Shown here piece after piece: positions 1 to 9,662 of a stretch of DNA of 64,000 nucleotides (position 1 is the stretch's first letter; each line of letters opens with the position of its first letter). Source of the stretch: Deltaproteobacteria bacterium (lineage in GTDB: Bacteria; Myxococcota_A; Polyangia; Fen-1088); contig JAFGPX010000145.1 of assembly GCA_016935975.1 (NCBI GenBank), positions 1 to 64,000 on the forward strand. The letters run 5' to 3'. Made by a program: the position numbers and the translations under genes. The notes beneath the pieces are model-generated. The model ran no database searches. It was given only the letters and a program-made list of their open reading frames with translations, and had not been told where the DNA came from.

Positions 1-106
1 CCGCCCGCGGCGGCTCCGGCGGCTCCAGCGGCTACACTACCGCCCGCGGCGGCTCCGGCGGCTCCGGCGGCTACACTACCGCCCGCGGCGGCTCCGGCGG
101 CAAGCC
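1..106 (+). repeat. 39-bp in-frame tandem repeat (13 aa, ARGGSGG[S/G]SGYTT)
   Basis: ccgcccgcggcggctccggcggctccRgcggctacacta occurs twice plus a partial third copy; extends off the left edge. Confidence 0.9.
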
Positions 107-305
107 CGATGGCGGCAGTCTCAAGGGCGGCAGCGCCGGCGGCAATCTCGACGGGGGCGAAGGCATCACGACCGCGCGCTTGCGCCGTTCGGGCTGCACC
201 TGCGAGCTGGGAAACGCGCAGCAGGCAGGCTCGCCAGGCCCGATCTTGCCGTGGCTCGTAGCCGCAGCCACCCTGCTCGCGCGGGCGCGCCGGCGCAAAC
301 GCTGA
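1..305 (+). CDS. C-terminal part of a Gly/Ser-rich secreted protein with MYXO-CTERM-like sorting tail (5' end outside window)
   Basis: Frame 3 is open from the window edge to TGA 303-305: ARGGSGGSSGYTT repeats, then SGCTCELGNAQ...PGPILPWLVAAATLLARARRRKR (Cys motif, hydrophobic helix, Arg-rich end). Confidence 0.7.
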   Translation, partial: ARGGSGGSSGYTTARGGSGGSGGYTTARGGSGGKPDGGSLKGGSAGGNLDGGEGITTARLRRSGCTCELGNAQQAGSPGPILPWLVAAATLLARARRRKR

Positions 306-426
306 CACAGCCTTCTATTCAAGGCGGCACAGATCAGTTATGGTCCGCTTTGCCAACGGCTCGTTCTCGTTCCGGGGGTTCTTCCCCGTGGGGCGCGGGA
401 TGGGCATCAATCAAGAGTGAGGCATC

Positions 427-1143
427 GTGAAAACGCCTAGAGAGAACTACCATCCCATTCGTCGCCGTTACTGCGGGCCGGTTTCGGTCGTGGTCCTGCA
501 GACTTTCCTCGCGGCGGCCGTCTTGGGACCCGTGCTTTCCTACACGAACGCAGCCGAGGCGGCGAAGAAACGCATCGACAAGCGGGAAATCGAGGCGCGG
601 CAGGCTTTCGCGGCCGGGCGCTACCAGGAGGCACTCGACCTCTACGCCGAGCTCTACGCCGACAAGGTGCACCCGACCTATCTGCGCAACGTCGGACGCT
701 GCTACCAGAACCTCAAGCAGCCCGACAAGGCCATCAACGCCTTCCGGGACTATCTGCGCCAGGCGAAAAAGCTGACGGCGAGCGAGCGTACGGAGGTGGA
801 AGGCTACATCGCCGAGATGGAAGCCCTCGAGAAGCAGCAAGAAGAGGAAGCGGCGGCCGCCCAGGCAGCCGCCGCCCAGAAGGCCGCGGCCGAACAGGCG
901 GCGGCGCAGCAGGAAGCCGAACGAGCGGCCGCCGCCCAAGCTGCCGCTCGAGCGCAGGCGGCACAACTGACCAGCCGGCCCGCCGAGCCCCTCGCCCCCG
1001 AGCCCACGCCTCTGTACAAGAAGGGCTGGTTCTGGGGTGTCGTCGGCGTCGTCGTGGTTGCGGGTGTGGTGGGCGGGCTCTACGCCGGCGGGGTTTTCTC
1101 CGACTCGTCCATTGCCTGCACCGCCGCGAGCGGCTGCTTCTAG
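427..1143 (+). CDS. TPR-type exported/membrane protein with Ala/Glu-rich coiled coil and C-terminal TM helix
   Basis: GTG start; ARQAFAAGRYQEALDLYAELYADKVHPTYLRNVGRCYQNLKQPDKAINAFRDYL is TPR-like; EEEAAAAQAAAAQKAAAEQ coiled coil; hydrophobic GWFWGVVGVVVVAGVVGGLYAGG. Confidence 0.8.
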   Translation: MKTPRENYHPIRRRYCGPVSVVVLQTFLAAAVLGPVLSYTNAAEAAKKRIDKREIEARQAFAAGRYQEALDLYAELYADKVHPTYLRNVGRCYQNLKQPDKAINAFRDYLRQAKKLTASERTEVEGYIAEMEALEKQQEEEAAAAQAAAAQKAAAEQAAAQQEAERAAAAQAAARAQAAQLTSRPAEPLAPEPTPLYKKGWFWGVVGVVVVAGVVGGLYAGGVFSDSSIACTAASGCF

Positions 1144-1163
1144 GCCAGGAAGGTACCTTCACC

Positions 1164-3149
1164 ATGAAACGTCATTCTGCATCTGCAAAGCTCGTCCTTG
1201 CCTTGGCCACCACGCTGCTGGCGGCGTGTTCGACCAGCGACGATCGTTCGCTCGTCCTGCTCGATGTGCAACTGGCGGCCGACGCCCCCACCCCCGAAAC
1301 CATCCGCCTGACGGTGTCGGCCGGCACCGTCGTCAAGACCGCGGATGTGCCCTGGGCCAAGGCGGTCAACGGCGTCCTCCAGGTCGGGCTCTTCGTTCCC
1401 GAAGGCGTCGCCGGTCCCGTCACCGTCGTGGCCCAGGGGTTGGTCGGTGGAGCGGTGGTGGCCGAAGGCACGCACGGCCCCGTGGCCTTGAAGACTGGCG
1501 GCAGCGTGGGCCCATTCCCCCTCGTGCTGTACGTTCCGGTGGCGCCCCCGCCGGGCGGCGATGCCGGCGCAGAGGTCGGGGCCGACGCCGGCGTGACCGA
1601 GGACGCGCCGCCGGGCGAAGCCGGCGGCATCGATGCGACAGGGCCGTCGCCGGGCCGCGACGCCACCCCGTCCGAAGCGCGCCCGTCCGACCTATTGCCC
1701 GTGGACGGCGGCCAGCCCGACGCACCGGCCGACGTGCCGCTCTCGCCGGACGGCCCCGTGGACTACCCCGCGACGGAAATCGACGGCGGCGCCGACGCCA
1801 CCCCGCCCCCGGTCGACAGTGGGCTCGAAAGCGAAGCCGGTCAGGCGCCGACCTGGCATCCCGCCGAGAATGTCGAGAACGACCTGCTCAGCCGGTCGTT
1901 CTACCCATCCCTGGCGGTCGACCCCGTAAGCGAGCACGTCTATGTCGCCTGGGAGGAAAGCACCGCGATCAAGGTGAAGCGCTGGAACCGCGGCACCGCG
2001 ACCTGGGAGAAGACCTTCACCATCGACAACCGAGGCAGCCCCGCCGGGGCCACGCTGGGCGCGGACGGCAAGGGCAACGTGATTCTGGCCTGGCTGCAAG
2101 AGGCCATGGGCGGCGATACGACTCTCCACGGCGTCTGGGTCTCGCAGACCGCAGACGGTCTCTCCTGGACTTCCCCGGTTCACGTTGCCTCCGGGAAGAT
2201 CTACGGCGACCCGCAGCTCGCGGTGGCGCGCAACGGCACCGCTCGCCTGGTCTATGGCCGGCAGACCGAAACCAACATCATGCCTCTGTTCACGGCCTAC
2301 TACGACGGCGTCGCGTGGACCGAAAACCCGGACATCATCGATCCGGTAGACCACAGCTCCGGGCAAGATCCACGCCTGGCCATCGATGCCTCGGGCAACG
2401 CCATCCTGGTCTTCGACAAGGAAGACGGCGACGGGAAGGACAGCGTTGCCGCGGTCACCATGACCGGCCAGACCTTCAGCGACCCGGTCATCCTCGACGC
2501 CAACACCGTGCACTACGTCTACCTCGACCAGCGCAGCGTGGCCATGAACCGCAAGGGCGAAGGCGTCGTGGTGTGGTCCGAGTACACGAACACGACCAGC
2601 TACGACATGGTCATGTACGCCCGAAGCTACAACCCGTCCGTGGGTTGGAGTTCGCAGTCGCCGGCCATCGTTTCCTCGGGCGACATCTACGGGGTGAGAG
2701 CGGTCATGGACGAGCAGGGCGTCGTCACCATCGCTTGGCAGCAGACGATTGCCTCCGGCATGATGAACACCATGGCCATCCGGGGAACCCTGACCGGGAC
2801 ATGGAGCGACGTCGCCGTACTCGAAACCGACAACACCACGGGCTACTTGCTCACCGAGCTGGCGCGGCCGCAACTCGCCGTCGATGCCAGCGGCAACGTG
2901 CTCATCGTCTGGCGCAAGGAGATCGACACGGCCGAATTGGTCACCTACGGCGCCTATGCCAGCCGCTACGCCGACGGCGCATGGCTGCCGCAGTTCCGAC
3001 TCGGGCAGAAGACGGGATACAACGTCCTGACCCTCAGCCTCTCGGTCGCGGACTCCGGTCTCGGTGCCGCCGCGTTCGTCTACACCTCGAACACGGGGGA
3101 CGCATCGGATCCCGACTCGTACAACACGCACGTGGCGTTCTTCCGCTAG
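1164..3149 (+). CDS. Large lipoprotein with Asp/Pro-rich linker and propeller-like repeats
   Basis: Lipobox LLAACS; repeated 'LAVDASGNVLIVW..', 'LAIDASGNAILVF..' type blades. Confidence 0.8.
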   Translation: MKRHSASAKLVLALATTLLAACSTSDDRSLVLLDVQLAADAPTPETIRLTVSAGTVVKTADVPWAKAVNGVLQVGLFVPEGVAGPVTVVAQGLVGGAVVAEGTHGPVALKTGGSVGPFPLVLYVPVAPPPGGDAGAEVGADAGVTEDAPPGEAGGIDATGPSPGRDATPSEARPSDLLPVDGGQPDAPADVPLSPDGPVDYPATEIDGGADATPPPVDSGLESEAGQAPTWHPAENVENDLLSRSFYPSLAVDPVSEHVYVAWEESTAIKVKRWNRGTATWEKTFTIDNRGSPAGATLGADGKGNVILAWLQEAMGGDTTLHGVWVSQTADGLSWTSPVHVASGKIYGDPQLAVARNGTARLVYGRQTETNIMPLFTAYYDGVAWTENPDIIDPVDHSSGQDPRLAIDASGNAILVFDKEDGDGKDSVAAVTMTGQTFSDPVILDANTVHYVYLDQRSVAMNRKGEGVVVWSEYTNTTSYDMVMYARSYNPSVGWSSQSPAIVSSGDIYGVRAVMDEQGVVTIAWQQTIASGMMNTMAIRGTLTGTWSDVAVLETDNTTGYLLTELARPQLAVDASGNVLIVWRKEIDTAELVTYGAYASRYADGAWLPQFRLGQKTGYNVLTLSLSVADSGLGAAAFVYTSNTGDASDPDSYNTHVAFFR

Positions 3150-3157
3150 CCCTTCTG

Positions 3158-3193
3158 CCGGTCACCTGGAAGAAAACAGGGAGGTGACCGGCA
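3158..3193. terminator. Perfect 11-bp inverted repeat just after stop codon
   Basis: gccggtcacct-N14-aggtgaccggc immediately 3' of the 1164-3149 CDS; related to the repeat at ~5455-5475. Confidence 0.55.
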
Positions 3194-3279
3194 TTCCCGC
3201 TGGGCCGGGCTGCCGCGATAGCCAGCCGCGAGCAGGCGTTGCAGGGGCCGGAAGAAGGTGGGGCGCTTCGCGCACTCGG

Positions 3280-3966
3280 TCAGGTCGGGCCGACGCGCGA
3301 GCACGCGGTGGACCAGGCCGCAAAACAGGCAAACCGCGGCCATGCCGGCGCGGTCCAGTTGTAGTAGCGGCGGCTGTAGGGGCAGGCAATCGTGCAGTAC
3401 CGACAACCGATGCAGCGCTCCCAGATCTACCCGACGATTCCGTCGGCGGTGCGATAGGTCGCGCCGACCGGACAGACCTTCGCGCACGGGGGGCCTCATA
3501 GTGCATGCAAGGGATCGGCAGGGGACCGCGCGGCACCCCAAAAGCGGGCGCTTCTCCTTCGGCAGACAGCATGTCCATCCAGTGGATGGGCCGCGACTCG
3601 GCCGCAGCCGGCCGGCCGAGAGGCGCCACGTTGTTCTCGGCCGCACACGCCACCACGCAGGCCTGGCAGCCTACGCAGCGGTCGAGATCGATGGCCATGG
3701 CGAAGCGATGCCCGCCACCCGGGCTCGCCGCCGGCGCTCCCGGCCGTGCGCCTTCGTGCACATGCGCCCGCATCACCAGGCGCGCCGACGGCGATTCCAC
3801 GCCCACCCGGTCGCCGTCCGCGATTCCCGATTCGCGTGCATCCGAGACCGAGATCTCGATACGTGGCTGCCACGGATCCCGTCCGGCCAGCGGTAGCTCG
3901 GCCAGCCAGGGCGGATGGCGGATGCCACCTTCGCAATACCCCGGACCGCGGAATGGCACGAGGATG
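3280..3966 (-). pseudogene. Decayed molybdopterin oxidoreductase / [4Fe-4S] ferredoxin-domain gene (ActB-like C-terminal part)
   Basis: HPPWLAELPLAGRDPWQPRIEISVSDARESGIADGDRVGVESP...GHRFAMAIDLDRCVGCQACVVACAAENNV...PCMHYEAP, then frameshift (~3495) to [45 protein letters not shown] with an in-frame TAG (3427-3429). Confidence 0.85.
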
Positions 3967-4204
3967 AAGGCGGTAGGGCTTCAGAGTGTGGGGCGGCCCT
4001 TCTGTTCATCGTACTTCGTGCCAGAGGACTTCTATGCCCTCCGTGCTAGGTCGACCTACCCCCGGCCAACAGCCTTCGCTAGCCCTCGATGCGACGTTGA
4101 ACGAGATGTGACGACTTGGCTTCCGCCCAGGGAGCCGGAACCCTTCCCATCCGGTCTCTGCGTCCTCTGCCCTCTCTCTGCGCTTTCTGCGGTGAGAAGC
4201 ATTC

Positions 4205-5284
4205 CTACTTCCTGCCGGGCTTGACCGCCTTGCCTGGCGCGCAGGTCTCGAGGATCTCCTCGGACTTGGCCTTGGCCTGGCGCTTGACCGAGGGCAACGC
4301 CGCCAACTTGCCTTGCTCGGTCTTGGCCCCGGCGCAATCGCCGCGCGCCACGAGAATCTTGACGAGCTCGTAGTGGGCCAGCGCGTTTTGGCCGTCGAGC
4401 GCGACGGCACGACGGCATTGCGCTTCGGCCGTTTTGGCGCGCAGGTCCTTCTCCACCAGGGCGCGGCAGTAGTCGGCCGCCACCACGCTGTCCTTGGGCA
4501 GAAGCTTCGCCGCCTTGGCCAGGGCCTCCACCGCGGCCGCGACCTGTTTGCGCCGCAGCTCCACGCGACCGAGCCCGCTCCACGCGGGCGCAAACTTGGC
4601 GTCGAGCCCGGTCGCCTTGCGCAGCTTCTCGCGGGCCTGGTCGAGCTGGCCCTTGTCCGAGAGCAGCAGCCCCAAGTTGGTCAGAATGACCGCGCTCTCG
4701 GGCAGCAAGCGCGCGGCTTGGCGGCATTCGGCGAGAGCGCCGTCGAGATCCCCGTTCTTGCGCAGCACCGAGCACAGGTTGGCGCGGCAGGTGCCGTCGT
4801 CGGGCCCGCTCCGCAAGGCGCGCCGGTAGGCCGCGGCCGCCTCCCGCGGCCGGCCCTGTGCCTCGCGCAGAAGACCCAAGTTGAAAGCCGCGCTGCCGTT
4901 CTTGGGATCGCTCGACAGCGCCGCCTGGATTTCCTTTTCGGCCGCGGCCAGCTCGTTGCGGCCGAGCAGGATGGCGCCCAGGTTGTTGTGCGCGGGGGCG
5001 AAATCGCCGTCGCGGACCAAGGCCTGCCGATAGGCCTTCTCCGCGCCCGCCAGGTCGTTCTTCCTCTCCAGGACGACGCCGCGCAAATAGGGCGCGCGCG
5101 CGTCCTTGGGATCGCTCTTGGCAGCGCTATCGAACGCCCGCAGAGCGCCCGCCAGGTCGCCGGCCCGAAAGAGCTTCTGACCGCGTTCGAGATCGGCCGC
5201 TGCGCCCTTGGCGGGGGCCGCAGGCGGCGGCGCCGCGAGCAGCGCGAGTATGACCAGTCGGGTTGTCGCGAAGAGTATCATCAT
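4205..5284 (-). CDS. TPR-repeat protein with N-terminal signal peptide
   Basis: MMILFATTRLVILALLAAPPPAAPA signal; many TPR motifs (AGALRAFDSAAKSDPKDARAPYLRGVVLERKNDLAGAEKAYRQAL). Confidence 0.88.
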   Translation of the reverse strand: MMILFATTRLVILALLAAPPPAAPAKGAAADLERGQKLFRAGDLAGALRAFDSAAKSDPKDARAPYLRGVVLERKNDLAGAEKAYRQALVRDGDFAPAHNNLGAILLGRNELAAAEKEIQAALSSDPKNGSAAFNLGLLREAQGRPREAAAAYRRALRSGPDDGTCRANLCSVLRKNGDLDGALAECRQAARLLPESAVILTNLGLLLSDKGQLDQAREKLRKATGLDAKFAPAWSGLGRVELRRKQVAAAVEALAKAAKLLPKDSVVAADYCRALVEKDLRAKTAEAQCRRAVALDGQNALAHYELVKILVARGDCAGAKTEQGKLAALPSVKRQAKAKSEEILETCAPGKAVKPGRK

Positions 5285-5478
5285 GCCCAGAGGTTCCGAC
5301 GGACTTGCGGGCCGGGTCAAGGGCCAGCATCAGCCACCCAGGAAGGATGAACAGGGAGGACCAGAGGAACAGAGCCGGAGAACCACGGATTGCCCGGAGT
5401 TCGTGGACGCTCCGCCCTGCCTGTCCGCCTCTGTTCCTCCGTTCCTCTTTGTTTTCCCTCAAGTGACCGGCGTTGGGG

Positions 5479-6591
5479 CTACGATCCCGTGGTCTGGTAC
5501 AAGATTCGGATCTCGCCGGAAGGCAAGGCGCGGTCGTAGACCCGGAGCTCGTCGATTTCGGCATCCAGGTAGGGATCGTCCGTGAACTGCGACCTGCCGA
5601 GAAAGGCGTAGTCGATGGCGCCCAGATCCTCCGGTGTCGCGAGCGATTCCTGCGTGTCGACCGACGCACCGTCGATGTACAGGGTAGCTTTGCCGGCGCT
5701 CGATGTCACCGCCACGTGCTTCCAGGCGCCGGTGGGAATGGCGCTGCCCGGAGCCGCGACTTTGCGTGCGTTGCTGTAACCGTCCGTGGTGCTGCTGAAG
5801 CTATGCTCGTTGTTGCTGAAGGGGTCTCTCAACACAAAGGTCATATAGACCGTGCCCGTCTCCGTGTTCTGGGCGAGCTTGGCGTCGATACCGAGGTCGA
5901 AGATCCTCTGGAACGCCGTGAACGTCGTGACCTTGATCCAGACGGCAATCGTGAAGTCGGCAGCATCCTCGAACACCGCAACCGGAATCGAAACATAGCC
6001 GCTGCCCGCCTGGAATAACCGCAGACCGTTGCCGATCTTGCCGGCCGCGAAGCCGTGCCCCGCCGTGGGACTGCCACCGTCGGGCAATGGCCCAGTCAAA
6101 AGCGTGCCGTCATGGCCGTTGCCGGATTCGTCGGGCAAGGTGGTGCCGTTGGCCTCTTCGCACGGGTAGTAGACCACGAGCCCGTTTGACGGCGGCATGT
6201 CCGGGCCCGTATCCGCAGCGTCGGCTCCCGCCTCGGGAGCATCCGCACTCGTCGCGCCGCCCGTCCCCGCGTCGGGCCTGCCCCCGGCGCCGCCAAGGGG
6301 CACGTCGGGGCTGCCGCCCGTGCCACCCGCGGCCACGTCCACCGCGCCGCCCGTGCCACCCGCGGCCACGTCCACCGCGCCGCCTGCGCCGCCCGTCCCG
6401 GCATCGATCTCGCCACCGGCACCACCCATGGCCACATCGTTGTCCGCGTCCATCCCCGGCCCGTCGGTGCGAAGGCTGCCATCGACGGCGATCCGTCCCC
6501 CGGCGTCGAGGCCGCCGCCCGTGCCCATGATGCCGCCGCCGCTGCCCCCGGTTCCGGCCAGGCTCTCGGAGTCGACCGCAGCATCGGTCAC
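5479..6591 (-). CDS. LamG/ConA-like domain surface lipoprotein with Gly-rich repeat linker (true start upstream, unresolved)
   Basis: LVVYYPCEEANGTTLPDESGNGHDGTLL...DFTIAVWIKV...GAWKHVAVTSSAGKATLYIDG...AEIDELRVYDRAL is LamG. In-frame lipoprotein-like RPRWPRPLLALGLAAWLCPAC upstream of the ORF-caller start. Confidence 0.82.
   Translation of the reverse strand: MTDAAVDSESLAGTGGSGGGIMGTGGGLDAGGRIAVDGSLRTDGPGMDADNDVAMGGAGGEIDAGTGGAGGAVDVAAGGTGGAVDVAAGGTGGSPDVPLGGAGGRPDAGTGGATSADAPEAGADAADTGPDMPPSNGLVVYYPCEEANGTTLPDESGNGHDGTLLTGPLPDGGSPTAGHGFAAGKIGNGLRLFQAGSGYVSIPVAVFEDAADFTIAVWIKVTTFTAFQRIFDLGIDAKLAQNTETGTVYMTFVLRDPFSNNEHSFSSTTDGYSNARKVAAPGSAIPTGAWKHVAVTSSAGKATLYIDGASVDTQESLATPEDLGAIDYAFLGRSQFTDDPYLDAEIDELRVYDRALPSGEIRILYQTTGS
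6320..6385 (-). repeat. 33-bp in-frame tandem duplication (11 aa, GGAVDVAAGGT)
   Basis: gtgccacccgcggccacgtccaccgcgccgcc[c/t] twice back to back. Confidence 0.9.
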
Positions 6592-6832
6592 ATAGCCGCC
6601 GGTGCCGCCGCCAATCCCCCCCGTCCCCCTCTTCCAGGGCTCCTTGAGATCGACGCATGCCGGGCAGAGCCAGGCAGCCAGCCCCAGCGCGAGCAGAGGC
6701 CGCGGCCACCTCGGCCGCGATCAGGGAACCGGTCCGGATAGATGCCTTCTCACGAACACCTTCTCGGGCAAGCTTGCCGCGGCAGCGCACATCGCCGAGC
6801 CGCGTGCGGCCAAGTATGGCGCAGTGCTGGCC

Positions 6833-9562
6833 TCATCTGCTCCCCCTCGCTTCGAGCAGCGCCTGCTTGAGCGCTTCCGCGAGCCCGTCGATGCGTGCCT
6901 CGTCCGCGATCTTCTCGCCCGTGGCCTGGTCGCGCACGTAGAAGATGTCGGCCACGCGATCCGCGGCCACCCCCACGCGCGAGCGGTGGATGTCGAGCCC
7001 CTGCGCCGCGAGGGTGCGGGCAATGGTGTACAGCACGCCGGGCTCATCCTCGGTGAACACCTCGACGATGGTGAATCCCTTGCTGGTTTCGTTGTCCACG
7101 CCGACCTGGGTGGGCGGCACCTTGGGTCTGGCGCGCTCGAAAAGGGGAAGCTGTCGCCGCCGCTTGGCGACCAGCGACTCGACCGTGGTCTTGCCCGAGA
7201 GCACCGCCTCCAGGTCCCGTCGGATCGAATCGATGCGGTGCTCCTCGGTCACGGCCCCGTCGGGCTCTTTGCGGACCCTGAAGATGTCCAGCGCCTCGCC
7301 GAACTCGTCGCCGCGCGCCTCCCGTTCGCGCGAGTAGATGGCGGCATCCAGGATGTCGATACGATTGGCGTAGAGCACTCCGGTCACCTTGGACAGCAGG
7401 CCGGGCTGGTCGTCCGCCACCAGCACCAGATCCGAAAAGGTGCCGCGCTCGTTGTGCGTCACTTCGATGGCGCAACATCCCCTGCGCTGTCGCAGCAGAC
7501 GCACGTGCGCCGCGATTCTCTCCGCCTCCTGCTCGGCGAAATAGCGGTCGGGCAGGCCCGCGAACGCCTCCTGGACCGAGTCCGAACGCGAATCCTCCCG
7601 CAGAAGCGCCGCAGCCTGGCGCTGTCGCTCCTCCACCAGCTCGGCCCGTTCGGCAGCCAGCAGGTCGGGACCGCGGCGCATGAACTTGAGCGTGCGGTCG
7701 TAGAGATCGAAGAGCAACACGTACTTCCACCGGGTCATGTTCTTGGGCCCGGTAGAGGCCAGGTCACAGAAGGTCAGCAGGAAGAGCTGGCGCAGCTTCT
7801 CCTCGGTACCGCACAGGCGCGCGAAGAAGTCGAGAAGCCCCGGATCCTGCAGATCGCGGCGCTGCGAGTTGTGGCCCATTTCGAGGTGCTCGCGCACCAG
7901 GAACTCGACCAGCTCGACCTCCTCGGCCGGCAGCCCGAGGCGCTCGGCGATGGCCCTGGCGAGCTCGGCGCCCTTGCCGGCGTGGTTCGAGCCGAGCGGC
8001 TTGCCCACGTCGTGCAGGAGCAGGCCCACGAAGAGGGCCCGCCTCGAGACGACCTCGGGGAAGACGTCGCAGACCTCGGGATACTCCTCGCGCAGCTCCC
8101 CGCGGGCGATGGCCTTGAGCGTGGCAACCGCGTACAGGGTGTGCTGGTCCACGGTGTACACGTGGTAGATGTCGTGCTGCACGCGTCCGCTGATTGGCAG
8201 CCACTCGGGCAGCAGAGCGGCGATGAGGCCCGTGTCCTGCATCTGCTCCAGGCGGGAAGGCGTGGCGGCATCGTTCAGGTCGGTCAGGACATCGAGGAAG
8301 CGAGCCGCCGAGTCGGGATCGCGCCGCAGAGACTCGGCGTGATTTGCGACGATCTCGGCAAGGCTGTCCAGCGTGGCCAGAGCGATGCCCGCATCCAGCT
8401 GTTGTGCAACATGGAATAATCTAATCATTTCGGAAGGATGCCTCTCAAGAATCAAGCTATCCTTCACCTCGAGCTCGGGCCCGCGCAGGTGGAAGCTCGC
8501 GTCCGCTCGCGCGCCGGAGGGGCCCGCCACGGGCCGCAGCCTTGCGCGCGCGGAAGGTCGCTCGCATATGCGCTGCATTAGACGCGCGGTCGTGTGCTGG
8601 ATGGTGCGCGCGTGGGTCTGGAAGTCGTGCATCAAGGCCTCGACCGCGGGCGTGACCGCGGGCTCGTCTTTCTCGTCCACCGGGCCGAATTCCGGGTGGA
8701 ACATGGGCGCGATCTTCTCCTGCAAATCGAAGCGTAGCTGGTCTTGCCGGCGCCCGGCCGAAAGCTGCAGTGCCGCGCGCAGCCCGAGCATGAAATCGAT
8801 GGCCCGCGCCATCGCTTCGGCCTGCCGAGGCGACATCTCGCCCAGCGCGGCCAGCTCTTCTGGAGCCGAGACCCGAAAGCGCGCCTGGGCCGCCCAGCGG
8901 CCAACGCACAGATCGCGGATCCCGCCAGGTCCGTTCTTGAGGTCCGGCTCGAGCATGAAGATGGTGTCGCCGAAGCGCGAATGGCGGTCTTCCTGCTCCT
9001 TGCGCAGCCGCGCCACCAGGCTGTCCGGCGTGGTGCGCGCCACACGCGCCTCGTAGCGCGTGATGAAATCGTCGGCCAACCCCCGATCACCGATCAGGAA
9101 GCGAGCGTCGAGCAACGCGGTGGCGGCCGCAAGATCCTTTTGGGGCAGGCCCAGTCCGTCGCGCACCGAACGCACGGCCTGCCCGGCATCGACCTTGGCG
9201 TCCCACAGGGGCACCAGAATCGCGTGGGCCAAGGCCTCGACGCGAGCGTCGGGCTCCCCCGCGCACAGAAAGAGCAAATCCAAGTCGGAATAGGGGGCAA
9301 TCTCGCGGCGGCCGAAGCTCCCGGTCGCCAGCACGGCCACCCCCGAGGAGCCGCCGATCCCGGCCTCGGCGAAGTGGAAAGCCAGCATGTGGCGGACGGT
9401 GTCCTCGACCGCCGTCGCCAGGGCGCGCGCGATGGCCAGCCCACCTTCCCCTGCCGCCACGGCGCAGCCGGCCGCGTCGCGGGCGGCCCGCATGCGAGCA
9501 GCGATCCAGGGGGCGTCTGGGCGGGGGCGCTTCTGCATGTCTGTCAGGGCATGCATACCCAT
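6833..9562 (-). CDS. glnD: [Protein-PII] uridylyltransferase / bifunctional nitrogen sensor GlnD
   Basis: NT motif GSFGRREIAPYSDLDLLF; HD domain LLLHDVGKPLGSNHAGKGAELARAIAERLGL; two C-terminal ACT domains; ~900 aa. Confidence 0.93.
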   Translation of the reverse strand: MGMHALTDMQKRPRPDAPWIAARMRAARDAAGCAVAAGEGGLAIARALATAVEDTVRHMLAFHFAEAGIGGSSGVAVLATGSFGRREIAPYSDLDLLFLCAGEPDARVEALAHAILVPLWDAKVDAGQAVRSVRDGLGLPQKDLAAATALLDARFLIGDRGLADDFITRYEARVARTTPDSLVARLRKEQEDRHSRFGDTIFMLEPDLKNGPGGIRDLCVGRWAAQARFRVSAPEELAALGEMSPRQAEAMARAIDFMLGLRAALQLSAGRRQDQLRFDLQEKIAPMFHPEFGPVDEKDEPAVTPAVEALMHDFQTHARTIQHTTARLMQRICERPSARARLRPVAGPSGARADASFHLRGPELEVKDSLILERHPSEMIRLFHVAQQLDAGIALATLDSLAEIVANHAESLRRDPDSAARFLDVLTDLNDAATPSRLEQMQDTGLIAALLPEWLPISGRVQHDIYHVYTVDQHTLYAVATLKAIARGELREEYPEVCDVFPEVVSRRALFVGLLLHDVGKPLGSNHAGKGAELARAIAERLGLPAEEVELVEFLVREHLEMGHNSQRRDLQDPGLLDFFARLCGTEEKLRQLFLLTFCDLASTGPKNMTRWKYVLLFDLYDRTLKFMRRGPDLLAAERAELVEERQRQAAALLREDSRSDSVQEAFAGLPDRYFAEQEAERIAAHVRLLRQRRGCCAIEVTHNERGTFSDLVLVADDQPGLLSKVTGVLYANRIDILDAAIYSREREARGDEFGEALDIFRVRKEPDGAVTEEHRIDSIRRDLEAVLSGKTTVESLVAKRRRQLPLFERARPKVPPTQVGVDNETSKGFTIVEVFTEDEPGVLYTIARTLAAQGLDIHRSRVGVAADRVADIFYVRDQATGEKIADEARIDGLAEALKQALLEARGSR

Positions 9563-9662
9563 TCGGCGACAAGAAGTCGAATAGGCGTGTCAAGCCGTCA
9601 GACAAACAAAAGGTCTCTCGCCGGCGTTGACGGCGTGCTCGGGCTGCGGCACCGTATGGATC

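Noticed and set aside
1037-3187. 716-aa + strand ORF overlapping the 1164-3149 lipoprotein
   Set aside because: Arg/Pro/Gly-rich out-of-frame translation; the 661-aa frame has a lipobox and repeated strand motifs.
6602-8419. 605-aa + strand ORF antisense to glnD
   Set aside because: glnD domains are unambiguous on the - strand.
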